This document shows, piece after piece, positions 35,776 through 47,654 of a DNA stretch of 64,000 nucleotides. The number at the start of each line of letters is the position of its first letter. Position 1 is the stretch's first letter. The notes beneath the pieces were generated by a model, which did not search any database, had not been told where the DNA came from, and worked only from the letters and a program-made list of their open reading frames with translations. Made by a program: the position numbers and the translations under genes. Source of the stretch: Ectocarpus siliculosus (taxonomy: Eukaryota; Sar; Phaeophyceae; Ectocarpales; Ectocarpaceae); the NCBI GenBank assembly GCA_000310025.1, contig FN649739.1, forward strand, positions 3,238,476-3,302,475, given 5' to 3'.

Positions 35776-38604
35776 CGGTGCAAGTTTCTGTCTACCACGG
35801 AGTCTCTTTCAAGCCCATCACGCGAGAGGCATTGAGTCGTTGATTGTGTAAGAGATATGCTGTCAAGGGGGTTTCTTTGTGTGTTGTAATGGTTCATCCA
35901 GCAGGTTGCGGTGGTTGTTCGCTGTCTGTTGCAATGATTCTATCTGCCTGCCTGGGACGTTCGTGGGGGTTCGCGGGTCTGAGGCCACGTCACGTTTTTG
36001 CACTTTTCCGGACCGGGGCCGCGTGGGGTGGTTGGCGTCCGACTTCAAAACAAACGCAAGAGCACCAGAAAAATGCACAACAGACACAAGACCAATCAGA
36101 AGGCATGGCGAAAACAGAAATATTTGATTCTCGCACACGGCGACAGTAGAGGCTGCTCAATACTTACGTTTCACGCGTCTACCTCCACACGCCTCTTTTG
36201 AAATAAAAAAATACGCCATTTTAAATTCAAGTCAAGATCGGCAACGGCGGCCTGACCTGCAGTAGTGGCGGGGGCGGCGGTATCGATGACGGGGGGAACG
36301 GCAGCGGCGGCAACAGCAGCGTCGTCCCCGGTCGCCGCGTTGGCGCTGGGCACTCAGACGGACGCAGCGGCGATGGCGGCGGCGGCGGCGGCGGGGGGGG
36401 GAACGGCAGCAGCGGGAGCGGCAGCGGCGTCCCCGGTCGCCGCGCTGGCATCGGAAGGAGCGGCGGCGGCGCGGATGGTTTCGGCCAGAGCGCCGTCCCC
36501 GACAGCAGCATCGGCGGTGGCGGCATCGGTGACGGGGGGAACGGCAGCGGCAGCAGCAGCTGCGGCGCCCCCGGTCGCCGCGTTGGCGATGGGCACTCAG
36601 ACGGACGCAGCGGTCTGTGGTGTTGAGACTGGGGACTATGTTATCCCAGGAACAGCAGATGAAAAAGGACCATGTATTGTATATATCCGTCACGCAAGCC
36701 CCTCAGGCAAGCTGGTATTCAACACGCAAGCCCCTCAGGCAGGAGCACACCGCCGTGTGCTCCCGGGGGCCTCCCACTTGGACCACAACAGCATACATAC
36801 CCTCACACCCATACTTCCCATACGCGTATCCCCCACACAGGATGCACAGATCGGACTCATATCCAAGTACCACAAACACGGTCCGTGGCGGTGAGCGGTG
36901 AGCACGGCTGTGACAAATGTTGGATTCCGCTTGGTTCTGGCGCAGATTTCGAGCTGTTTTCAAAGGCTGCTGCGACCATCGATATTTCAGTAGCGAACTT
37001 TGACGTGCCAGCACGCACAACGCCTCATTATGGTATCCTCTACTGATGACAGTAGAATGTGACAGATATTTCCGTCGGGAAGGCTGCTTTGTTTTTTTTA
37101 TTGGATTGACTTATGAAAACAGAGCCAGCGTCAAAATCACGTGTTCTTCAGCGTTCTTTAATTATTGTGGGTAATGCCGACTCCCTCCGAAGTTTGTTGG
37201 AGCGAGACTTGGCGAGACACCAAAAAGATTGCAAGAGAGCGGACGACTGACTGTCGTGTGCTACTTTCATCGAGGGGACTTAGAGACGGAGTTGTGCGTG
37301 AGGATGTGATTGGTAGACCTGCGTTGTGTGCAGTATCGATCGTTGGTGTGGATAAGATGTACCAGGTAATGTAGAACGTGCCCATTGTATATATGCATGA
37401 GCAACGGGTATCGTATGTTTATGTACAGAATTTTTCGTACAGGACGAAAAATATTGTTTGCCACTCTTGCGTCGCCATTATACATCCCAGTCCACAGGAG
37501 AGGAGGCACAAGGACGATTGGATCCCGAACGCACGGAAGCATCGAAACAAATCAACACGGTATTTATTTATCCCTCTCTGTACTTACCAGACCTCTTGCT
37601 GTGAAGAGAGCCTACAGGGTTATATGTCATGTAGGCTTGGAGAACGGGGGCGATTTTTTACTGGTGGTGCATGAAAAAAAAAAGAAAAAGGAAAAGGAGG
37701 AAACCCCGGGTTTTTAGGAAGAGTTCTGCGATCCGTCACGTGTTTGACTCAACCTTACTCGACCATCTCGCCCTCGATTAACTCGCGAGTTTTTGCACTA
37801 GATGCGCAAAGAAAGCCAGTACCCTGGATGGACTGCTGTGAGCCGTTTAGGCACCCTGACACATAGTTTGTTTGATTTTGACGAGCCACTTCTATGACAT
37901 ACCACATGGCATATATCATACACACACACATACATGCATGTACGGTGTGACTTTCTCTCTATCCAACAGCGTGACCACCAGTATTCGGGTAGCATGCAGA
38001 GAGCCCGCAGCCCGCACTGCATGGGAGTAAGTAGTAGCCGTCGCGAGCAGAGCACAGGACAATGGCGGGCGCTGTGCCTCGACAGATCATCATGCACAGA
38101 GGATGAGAAAAGATCCAAGTTAACCCTTACGTGACTACACCCCCGAATCGGGCATGTTAGCAGGCACGATAACTCTTATATGCGACAACTTTCGAACCGA
38201 ATTGAGCTGTGGATACCTGCGTCGACGACGGCTCGACGGTACGACTAGACCGCTCGAAAAGAAACAAAGTAACGACCGGGGACAGAAACAGCACGTCCCC
38301 TATACAGAAAATTGAAAGCCTGGGAGTTGCAATGCTCCGCAGCACCCTGCATCCCGCGCTGCTGCTGTGCTGCTGTGGACCTCAGTCCAGCACGCAGAAA
38401 CGCGATAATGATGCTGTTTTTCCTCCTGCTTGTTGCGATTTTTCGCACGAGCGCTATGGACGGGGTTCCCTGTGTATCACGTTCGCAAGGAACAGGAGCT
38501 AGCTCCCCAGCCGGCTGCGTTGGGCCAACGGGTACAGCAGCACATCGATGGATCTGCGTCGCGCATCATTTGCAGCACATAATTGACAAGAGGTGGGAGG
38601 GGTT
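35776..38604. other. Intergenic region between the pseudogene and the OTU-piggyBac gene
   Basis: I see no supported gene. It contains a GC-rich alanine-codon repeat (36245-36615), a 27-bp direct repeat at 36690-36741 (two copies of ACGCAAGCCCCTCAGGCA plus flank) and A-rich tracts near 37674-37700. One copy of a 21-bp word is shared with 48688-48708. The promoter of the transposon gene should lie at the right end. A TTAACCCTTACGTGA word at 38119 resembles piggyBac termini, but I could not find its partner. Confidence 0.45.
36245..36615. repeat. GC-rich imperfect repeat (alanine-rich when translated)
   Basis: Three related units begin with GGGGGAACGGCAGC and contain CCCCGGTCGCCGCG (about 36291, 36398 and 36537). 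The first and third also share GGGCACTCAGACGGACGCAG. Read on the plus strand the repeat is Ala/Gly-rich with GTQTDAA at two places. The frame is open on several strands because of composition, so coding status is undecided. Confidence 0.6.
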
Positions 38605-41600
38605 ATGGTCTTGCCCGACCGCGCTGGTGTGTATACCGTAAAGCCGGATGGCCACTGCGGGTTTAGTGCGATGTCCGCGGGTCTGCAGGTTTGCCTCGGT
38701 AGAACAAGGGCCGCCCCCACCCCAGAGAACATGAGGAGCGTGGTCGCCCGTCGAGCCACGGAACATGTTCTTGGCGCATCCGGTGTTGAGGACTTGACAG
38801 CTGTACTCTCACCAGACCAGCTTGGGCGGGCCCGGAGTGTGCGTATACCGGATGTTTTAGGAGCTGCCGTGGAAGAAATGACGGCGCCGGAGGATAAGAC
38901 GGTCGGTTGGTTTCGCGAGAAAGCCCAGCTAAGTGCAACAACAAAATGGATTGACGTGACCTGGTTCTCTTTTCTGGCGTCGGAGTACGGGGTGAACATC
39001 ATGTTGTGGGAGCCAAGCCCCACGTACGGCACAGTTCAGCCGTACTCAGCAGCCCTCACGGCAGGCATGTTCTTGTTCGAGAAAAAAGACAAAATGGACG
39101 AGGAGGGGGATCGCTGGGTGCATCTGCTCTATCGGAAACACGACGATCCGTGGGCAGCGCGCGAGGGTGTAGGTGAGGCAGGCCATAAACAGCACAACCA
39201 CTTCGACCGTCTGCAGCTTGGACTCAACGTACATACTTCCTTCATCGATGTCGTCAGAGTTGCAAAGGAGAAAGCGCTAGGAATGGCGGCGCCGGTGCCG
39301 TCGGCGAGCGCCACGGCCGGGAAGAAAGCGCCAGGGTCCGCAAAGGTGGACGGAGAAGAGGTGGACGATCCCGAGTTCAGCATGAGACCAAGCGGCAGCA
39401 ACAGCAACAAGAGCAGCAGCAGCAGCCGGCAAGCGCAGGGAAAGGCTGCAGCGGGAAAGAAAAGCAAGGCGAAGATCGGGAGTAAGGTCGGGGTGAAGCG
39501 ACCAACCGGAGAGGCAGCCAGGGGACAGCAAGAGGCACAAGGCGGGGGGTGCACCGGGGAAGCAGCGCAAGGCGGTTGGTGTGCCGGGGAAGCGCAAGGC
39601 GGGGGGTGCACCAGGGGAGGGGAGGGGTGCCGCAAAGAAATGCAAGAGTACGCCGACGGGTAGGAGGAAATCGGTGAAGAGCAACGGCCAAGTAGACGAA
39701 GCCAACTATGATTCCGACGGCAGCATCGGGGGGGGGGACCACGAGCGAACCCAGGGCTCCTTCGCTAGCATGTCGCAGAACGACAAGAAGGTGGTGGCCG
39801 CCATGAAGAAGATCCAGGAGCTCAAGTACAGGCGGGCGTACTTGCTGAGCAACAAGAGGAGGGCGCGGGGTCTAAAGGTGGGTTTGTGTTCGTGTAGACT
39901 TTTCTCTTGGCATTTTCCAGGCGAATAGGCGGACCTAAGAGAAGACGACGATTTATGGTGGTGCAAAAGTTGAGTCCGATAAATAGTGCGAATCAATACT
40001 GCTGTAGCAGTTTCTTACGTTTTTTTTTTCGCTTGGAATACCGAGTAGAGAGTGCCCTATCAACGCTGAACAAACGCGTGTCTAGGTAGGCACTTTGTTT
40101 CGCCTCGTGTGGTCGCTAGTCTCTACCAAAAATAATCTTAGAAGTGTTGGTAAAAAGCACCTGGTTGCTTGCATGATCATGTTGACGCCTCCGTGCCTGG
40201 CTCCTGTTGCTCAACACGGGTGTGGTTTCCAATGTTGGCAGGGGGGCAACGAATGTCGAGTTCACGATTCGGAGTATGTAAATGCATGTGCGTGACCTGA
40301 ACACCCTACTGGCCCTGTATGGTGTTACTTTTGATCGCCGTGTCAGTTTCATGTGAATCTCTCGCTCGCTCGATTCGTAGGTGTTAGTGACACCGTCGCC
40401 TCGTACGACTTTATTTTTTTTCGGATGATTGAACACAACACGGCAGGGTATGAATTGACACACCTGCCGCTCTGTTTCCGCTGTTTGCCGACGACGTGCT
40501 CAACCCAGCTCAAGGCCATACGCGACAGGGAGAACGAGAGGCTCAAGAAAGCGGCAGAAAAGGAAAAAAAAAAACAGCTTCGGCCGCGGCAGGAGGTGGA
40601 GGAGGAGGAGCGACAAGAGAGAGAGGAGCTAGAGAAGCAGCAGCAGCAGGAGCAGGAGGAGTTGAAAGCTGAGGCGGAGGAGTACCCGGAGGTGGCGTGG
40701 ACTGACCGCGGCATTCCTGACTTTGCGGGAACGACGGACCACAAGAAGAGAACCCGGCGGCAAGCGGTCAGCGCTGCTTCGCTGTCGGCGTCCGCGCGAT
40801 AGAAGTTGCCCTCTCTCGATACCTTCATGGGCGGCCGCGACGAGAACGGAGAGTTCCCGCTGAGTGGTTTGATGAAGACGTGCTTCAACATGATGTTCCC
40901 CGACAAGGCAGTAGATCTTTTCGTGCAAAAGGTGAGCATTGGTGTTTTCGTGTGGTCGCATTCCTTATTAAGTTGCACTCGAACAACTCACTAGGGGGGT
41001 TGCACGCAAGTAAGAGACCGAGCCGTTATGCGTCGGACTTGAAAGTAGTTCCGCGGGAAGGGGGGGAGGGGGGGGGGCGGGATGAATTGTATGCCCTTTG
41101 TTGGTGTTTACACTGCATGATGTCGTCTGCATGCCTTGGTCGCCTAATCATACTGGCCGAATGTAGATCACAGCTCATCAAGATTGTCAAACACACGGGG
41201 GTTTATGCGGTGTTCATGCATACTTCCCTCCTGACGTGCTACGTACCAGCGTATCGTGCATGGGGGTGGTTTGCAAGGGCGGGATGCAATACCGCGGAAT
41301 GTACTCCCTGTAGAGAAGCACCCTCCCCCCCCCCTATCCAGCGCGCGGGATCCCTGTTATGTATGTTGTAATTTGATTACCGATATCCACCCGACCAACC
41401 CAACAATTGAAAGCGGGTACTAGGTAGATGCCTGAGAACACAGTCTGTTGTGGCCCCTTGCGGTATTGCTTACGTTCCAAGACACCCGCGGAAGGCGTAT
41501 GCGGATTAATTTAATCAAACATGTCTGTGCTGCCACGGCTTGCATCAACAATCATTGTGTATATATACGACACCTCGGCGCGACCTCTGGGGCGAATATG

Positions 41601-44600
41601 CTAATCTTCGCTCCGTCTTGTTGTCCCTGACCTCTTCCGCGCGAAACGTGATACTTTTCCAGACCAACAAGTACGTGAACCTTTGCACCACACCACCACC
41701 CCCCGGAGCTACGGAGAAGCGCAAGGAGCATCAGATGAAGAAGACGAGAACTCTAGGCAGGGTCACCCTGCCGGAACCCGCATTCGAGCGCAAGCACATC
41801 TACGGCATGCTGGGCATCACGATCACGATGGGGCTCACCAAGAAAACGCGCATGAGGAAGCACTGGAGTAGATCGTTGCACGACGACTATCCTCTAGTGA
41901 GGGCGTGCATGCCGCGTGACTTGTTCGAGCTGTTGTACTGCCGTTTCATCCACTGCTCGGACGGCAACGCTCCTCCTCGATTGTTGGACGAGGACAACAC
42001 CCCTAACCCGGACTTCGATTCGAAGTGGCACATCAGGTGAGTTTTACCCGTCGGAGACTTCGAGCGTTCTGACTGTTGGACCACGCTCCTCCATTTTTTC
42101 ATGTGGTGAAATAAAACGGCCTCCAAGCCGGCAAGTACCCTAGAATCCAAATCCAAAGGGTTCATGTCGTTGTACCTGTCGTTGCCCTACACCACCCGCC
42201 CTCCCCGTGGAATACTACACGTGACCACTACAGTAGCGTACAGTTGTACACCACCCGCCCTCCCCGTGGAATACTACACGTGACCACTACAGTAGCGTAC
42301 GGTTGGGATGATCATAGCTACGGACTAGCGTGGTTGGTGTGTGTAATCAATAGGCGAGCATTCGTATGTCCGTTCGTGTCCCACGAATGTTCTACAACAG
42401 ATTAACCAACGCCACACCTCCGTGCTAATCTTGACGTCGCTTCACCGGCAGAGAGCTCGAAGACATCTTGAACACCGCGTGGACGGAAAACATGGACTTC
42501 AACCAGTGGCTGTGCTACGACGAGCAGATGGTGAAGACTGTGTCGAGGTACGCGCACTTCCTCATGAGACACCAGCCCAAGAAGCCCATCACCCACGGTA
42601 CGCGGTTTGTGTTTCGTGTTGTATGGACGATTCCTGCCGACTGTGTGTTTTCCTTGTGACGGCCTTGCGGTGTGAGGGCTCGGCGGCTGGGGACATGGGC
42701 GAAGACCTTGTATAGTATTCGGTTTTTAAGGGCCACCATGTGGTGGAGTTGTCATTTTTGCTTTGTGGAGTTGACCCCCCCCCCCTCTCCCTCTACTGGA
42801 AAAATAGGAGCAGGAACATTTGGCGTTTAGGTCACATGAAGAAATCATGCCCGTGGGCATAATCCAAAGCTCGATTGCTACACAGAGCTCGGCGGTGCCG
42901 AAAATGGCGGAGCTGGAACCGTCAATGACTGTCCACGAGTTTCAAGCGGCAAACTCGAATAGAGTGCAAACGGGCACGATTGACTGCTGCGCCGCCTTGT
43001 TAATTCGCTCCACCATTTTTCCCTATTCACGTTGTTCCAATGCAGGCGTGAAGATGCTCGCGATCTGCGACGTCGCGGGGTACTGTTTCGTCAGCAGCGT
43101 CGAGGGTGGATTTTCGGGGGATCCCAAGCTGAGGAAGTGGTCTGACTGCCCTCTGGGACGGACCACTCGGCACGTTCTACATGTCCTGCTCGACGCCTGC
43201 AAGGAGTTCGGTGACAAAATCGACGGCTCTGGCGTGCACATCGCAATGGACAACTACTTCACAAGCCCGACACTGTTCGAGTGTCTTGCGGGCCACGACA
43301 TCTTCGCGGTGGGTACGTGCCGGGTTAACCGAACCGCTGGCGCGATCCCTTTCTTGCAGAGCCTCGATCGCATCCCCGTCAAGCGGGGAGACATGCACTT
43401 TGCCCGCGCCGGCAATGTCGCATTCGTGCAGTGGCTCGACTCGAAGGATATCATCCTGTGCAGCACCATCCACCTCGCGCAACCTCGCGCCGCCATCGGC
43501 CAGCCCAAGAAGGAAGACGACGACGGCGGCGACGACCATTTCGCACCTCTACCTTACAGGTGACCTTTTTTGTTGTTGTTGACCAGATTCATGTTTTTAT
43601 TTCTGCGTCTTCATGTCGGATGCCTCGCTCGAGTAGCATGTCGGTCAAACTGGTTCGTGCAAAGGTTGATGGAGTTCAAAGTTTGGTGTTGCCAAAATGC
43701 AGCGGCTCGGGTTCATGCCTTTAGTATTCGGTTCGTCACACAGGCTGTTCTCACCGACCGGGAACGTGCTTGGGGCTTGAGCATTGTAGTGTTGACAGGG
43801 GCTGATGCTACGCCGGGGTAAAAATAGGTTGCTACGTCCGACGACCTCCATCCAGTTCGTCGTCGCCGCAGCCGCAAGTGTGGTGCCTGACCCATGTGTT
43901 CCGCCTGCCCCCCGCCTGCCTGCCCCTTTTCGTGCGTGTCCAGCCTGCGCAAAGCTGGGCAGAAGGGGAAACCCATGGAGCTACAGCAGCCGTGGATGCG
44001 TAAGGATTACGTGGCCAACATGGGGGGAGTAGATACGGCCGACCAACAGAATGGTTCCCACGCCCATGACCACAAGGCGTGCACGAACCACTGGCGGCGA
44101 GTGATGGAGGCCAAGATTGAGCAGACGTTCACCAACATTTTCGTGATGTTCAAGGCTTTGGTAGCCTTCTGGGACGGTGAAGCGAAGGAGAGGCTCGAGA
44201 GAGGAGACCTAGACCTTGAGTCGTCGATGGAGTTGGAGGGAGTGGTGAAGGAGCTCCGCAGGTTGGCCAATCTTGAGAGGTCGGACTGGGACGAACAGAT
44301 GTCGACGGAGCTCATGGGGAGGTGCGGTGTTGGTAGCCTCAACAAGGGGGGGAGACAGGTCAAAGATACGGAACCCCCGAAGGACGTTTGGGGGAGCGTT
44401 CACATTAAGACAAAACGCAAGTGCATGTACCCCGGATGCAAGAAAACGACAAGAAAAGGGTGTGCCTGCGAGGCGTTCTGCGGTGCAGGGCGGGAGGGGG
44501 GCGGGGGGGTTTTGATGTGCAAGGGATGCTTCGAGAACCCGGCGAGGCACGCTAGGGCCGCACGGGCTGAACGGGAGGCCTCGAAGTTCGGAAAAAGGAC

Positions 44601-44628
44601 ACGGAAGGATATGAACTGGTGCTCGTGA
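38605..44628 (+). CDS. OTU-protease/piggyBac-transposase fusion gene, 6 exons, disrupted
   Basis: Exons 38605-39877, 40509-40931, 41663-42036, 42452-42597, 43046-43559 and 43944-44628 join in phase. Residues 1-205 look like an OTU cysteine protease: Asp15-Gly-His-Cys18 in an OTU-type motif and His199-Phe-Asp near the end. A basic Lys/Gly/Pro repeat linker and a Glu/Gln-rich coiled coil (exon 2) follow. The rest is a piggyBac (DDE_Tnp_1_7-type) transposase. Candidate catalytic Asp codons are 42519 (YDEQMV), 43249 (MDNYFTS) and 44032 (GGVDTADQ). A C-terminal Cys-rich zinc-binding domain (CMYPGCKK, CACEAFC, MCKGCF) ends the protein. The expected length is about 1137 residues. Two defects are visible: a one-base shift at the G6 run 39544-39549 and an in-frame TAG at 40800-40802. 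piggyBac enzymes cut at TTAA; the role of the OTU part is unknown. Confidence 0.87.
39535..39627 (+). repeat. 30-bp tandem repeat in the linker of the transposon gene
   Basis: Three units of about 30 bp, each built on GCGCAAGGCGG...GGTG and CCGGGGAAG, encode a Lys-Ala-Gly-Gly-Ala-Pro-Gly type basic linker in the frame used downstream. The first unit contains the G6 run (39544-39549) where the OTU frame and the transposase frame part. Confidence 0.75.
40800..40802 (+). other. In-frame TAG stop inside exon 2 of the OTU-piggyBac gene
   Basis: The frame reads SASAR, stop, KLPSLDTFMGG and then continues in the same frame into clear transposase sequence (FPLSGLMKTCFNMMF). There is no intron of credible length that would remove it; the only gt/ag pair would give about 35 bp. 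It is therefore a nonsense mutation, a sequencing error or a recoded stop. Confidence 0.75.
42188..42305. repeat. 59-bp tandem duplication in an intron of the transposon gene
   Basis: 42188-42246 (TACACCACCCGCCCTCCCCG ... GCGTACAGTTG) is repeated at 42247-42305 with a single A/G difference. Near identity means a very recent duplication. Confidence 0.9.
42864..42960. mobile_element. Remnant of a TACCGTA-type MITE interior
   Basis: The stretch with TCCAAAGCTCGATTGCT, GGTGCCGAAAATGGCGG and GGAACCGTC matches the interior of the 29521-29751 element (TCAAAGCGCGATTTCT, GCGCCGAAAACGGCGG, GGAACCGTC). No intact ends are seen. It lies in the intron before exon 5 of the transposon gene. Confidence 0.5.
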
Positions 44629-47122
44629 CCGTTTTTTGTTGTTGTTGCGAGTGTTTCGGGCGGAGGAAACAGGGATCGACTCGTGTAAGGGTCCCTTGAC
44701 ATATTTTTTGGCAGGCAGACTGATCGTAGCGCATCATCTTCCCGTCCGTCATGAAAATGTTTTACTCCGTCGTTTACCTGTTGTGTCTTCCCGATAGCAG
44801 TGGTATTATAGTGTGGGGCGTTTGTGTTGTGTACTTGTTTACCACCCATCTGTATCATGTAGCGGTCGAAGTACGATCGTTTTCATCCTTGCGAGATAAA
44901 GTGCAAGTTACTGAATCACAATATTGTAGGTCTTTTATTCCGCGCTATTTCTGAAAGCGTGTGTCTTTAGAGTCTGAAGCGTCCTCCGGGATATGCGGTG
45001 AAGAGTGCTTGTCGGGCAACTGTTGGTGGGCGCCGGCGGTGTCACCTGCGGTAGTGAGTTTTTAGCCCCCCCCCCTTTAGCCCCCATTCGCTTGTGACTA
45101 CTGTCAGTGTTGTTGCGATTAGCCACGGCTCGTGTATCGCTCGTTGTGTGTCGTTTTTAACCCGAAACCTATGTGGCAAGAGCCTTAGGTTTGGCGTCGG
45201 TATCCCGTGCTTTGGTCGACAGACATGTTCGCACGTAGACAAGGAATGGAGTACGAAGTGTACAAGGTTTGCAGATACCAAGGTTTGCAGATAAAATCGA
45301 AAGAAGTCTTCGGCATCTAGATAAACAACGTTTTCCTGGCACTTTAGTTTTTTCACTGCGTGCGGTGTAGTCTAGTCCTTTCGTGCGACAACGTCATACA
45401 CACCACGTGCCGGTGGTGCTCACCAGTAGTTCAGAGACCGCAAACGGCATCGGAATCCAACCGTGTGCCAATGACAGACATTCCGGAGACCTTCATGCGA
45501 TCAAGTCGTGAATACTTGCAAGATCATTTGTTCCATGTTTATTCCATTTCTTCATCTCGAAACCAAGGCGCTGATCTCTGCGAAAATGCAATACACATCT
45601 CCCGGCGAGTGCGCCTGCAACATGCGACGAAACATACGGAATTTTCAGATCACACCATTGCACCATCGGTTGTTCCACCGAGTTGTGCCTTGCAGCACTC
45701 TTTCTCCAAATAACCCCAGCGAATTGAATGACAAACCCAGCGAACTCAAAGTCATGCGGGGGCACGACGCCCTGCAAACTAGCCAAGCGCAAACCTTGAG
45801 GTTCTGCTCGAAACTCTTGTAAGTACGAAACCCTCTCCACCCCCCCACCCCACCCCTCAGGCTCCATGATCAGCCTAAAACACGCGCTCGAGAATCACGA
45901 CAATGCCTCCGCAATGGCCGCTGGTATGGCTTCGTCTCCCGGCCACACCGCGCGGCACGCCTGCGTGAAGCAGTCCCTCCTCGTGATTTGAACGCCACGA
46001 CCCCTCGCGTTGAGGCGGGTGCTCACGTCGAACGAAGCCTGCACGTTGCGGGGGAAAAAACGACGACGTAGGCTTGTTTTTTTAGAGCGTGCACTCCAGT
46101 CTTTCGTGGGAAAATGGAGAGCCAACAAACGTTACGTGGCATGCAGTATCTGTGAGAGACAGACGTTCACGCAATGGGGCGGCGCGTGCGTCTTTTTCTC
46201 CGTTCGGACTACTAACCGCCCGTTCGGATTACAAAACCTAACTTCGGACAAGACAGAAAATTATGCTCGGGCCTCCCCAGTACATCGTTACCCCTACTGC
46301 TGTCTAATGCGGGGAGTACAAAGCTGCGGGCTGCCAGCCTATTCGTACGAAATGGGAGAGTCTCCAACCTAACTGATACGGAAGATAACACCATATCTGT
46401 CTCAAAAGGGGAGTCGACGCGCTGGGCGCCGCTTGTCTTTCCAGAGCATTTGCTGAGCATTGCGGAGGTTCATAGGGATAGGGTTGCTGTAAACGCGTCT
46501 TTCAGGTCTCTCATCCCTCTTTCCTGTCTACTTCGTGTGGTGATATGATCTGTCTGGCAGCTGCATTGATCCGCAGGCTCGAAAAACACACGCACGTTAG
46601 TCCAGGTTGAAGTTTGTGGGCCTAGTGTACTGTTGTAGCACTCTTACAAGCCACCATGTCAAACAAAGCTGAACGTGAAGCACACCTATAATACACGAGG
46701 TGCAACGCGCACAGCAGGTGCACAACCGATCTGGGTCAGCAGCCCATCATTTGTGGGGTTGCCAAATATCAATTGTACTATACTTACTTGATTCCTCAGA
46801 CGCTTCGCTGTGACCTGCCCCCCCGAGCTCCTCTCGGCTGCCTTTGAGAAATCTACATCCCCGATCCAGCGGGAGTGGTGGTACCCGCAGAGTCCGGGGT
46901 GCTGCTGAGCTGCGGTCCTCCTTGCTGCCAGGTCCCTTATGTCTGGGAGGGGCTGGGGCTCGTTGTCCCCGTGGCAGCAGAACCGCTTCCCAACCGCCCT
47001 GGCTGCAGCAGATGTCGCCTCGGGCAGGAGCTGGGGTGTTGTGTCCGCGATGAGAACCAGCTCGTACCACACAACTAGGGGAGCATTCACTGGGTCCCAC
47101 TCAGCCGCTTTGGCCTCCCAGA
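44629..47122. other. Gene-poor region left of the assembly gap
   Basis: This holds the 3' side of the transposon gene and then no supported gene. A GC-rich stretch at about 46800-47122 stays open for over 100 codons on the minus strand up to the gap (containing CGYHHSRW). I recognise no family in it and cannot separate it from composition. No convincing right terminal repeat of the transposon was found. Confidence 0.45.
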
Positions 47123-47654
47123 NNNNNNNNNNNNNNNNNNNNNNNNNNNNNNNNNNNNNNNNNNNNNNNNNNNNNNNNNNNNNNNNNNNNNNNNNNNNNN
47201 NNNNNNNNNNNNNNNNNNNNNNNNNNNNNNNNNNNNNNNNNNNNNNNNNNNNNNNNNNNNNNNNNNNNNNNNNNNNNNNNNNNNNNNNNNNNNNNNNNNN
47301 NNNNNNNNNNNNNNNNNNNNNNNNNNNNNNNNNNNNNNNNNNNNNNNNNNNNNNNNNNNNNNNNNNNNNNNNNNNNNNNNNNNNNNNNNNNNNNNNNNNN
47401 NNNNNNNNNNNNNNNNNNNNNNNNNNNNNNNNNNNNNNNNNNNNNNNNNNNNNNNNNNNNNNNNNNNNNNNNNNNNNNNNNNNNNNNNNNNNNNNNNNNN
47501 NNNNNNNNNNNNNNNNNNNNNNNNNNNNNNNNNNNNNNNNNNNNNNNNNNNNNNNNNNNNNNNNNNNNNNNNNNNNNNNNNNNNNNNNNNNNNNNNNNNN
47601 NNNNNNNNNNNNNNNNNNNNNNNNNNNNNNNNNNNNNNNNNNNNNNNNNNNNNN
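47123..47654. other. Assembly gap (532 undetermined bases)
   Basis: Run of N. Translations that cross it are meaningless. The flanks are a GC-rich stretch on the left and a TGC/CTG microsatellite-like stretch (GCTGCTGCTGCTGGTGCTGG) on the right, so a repeat probably caused the gap. Confidence 0.99.

Noticed and set aside
38119-38133. TTAACCCTTACGTGA as the left end of the piggyBac element
   Set aside because: It looks like a piggyBac terminus next to TTAA, but no convincing inverse copy was found downstream of 44628. Only a weak ACCCTTAC match near 44687 exists.
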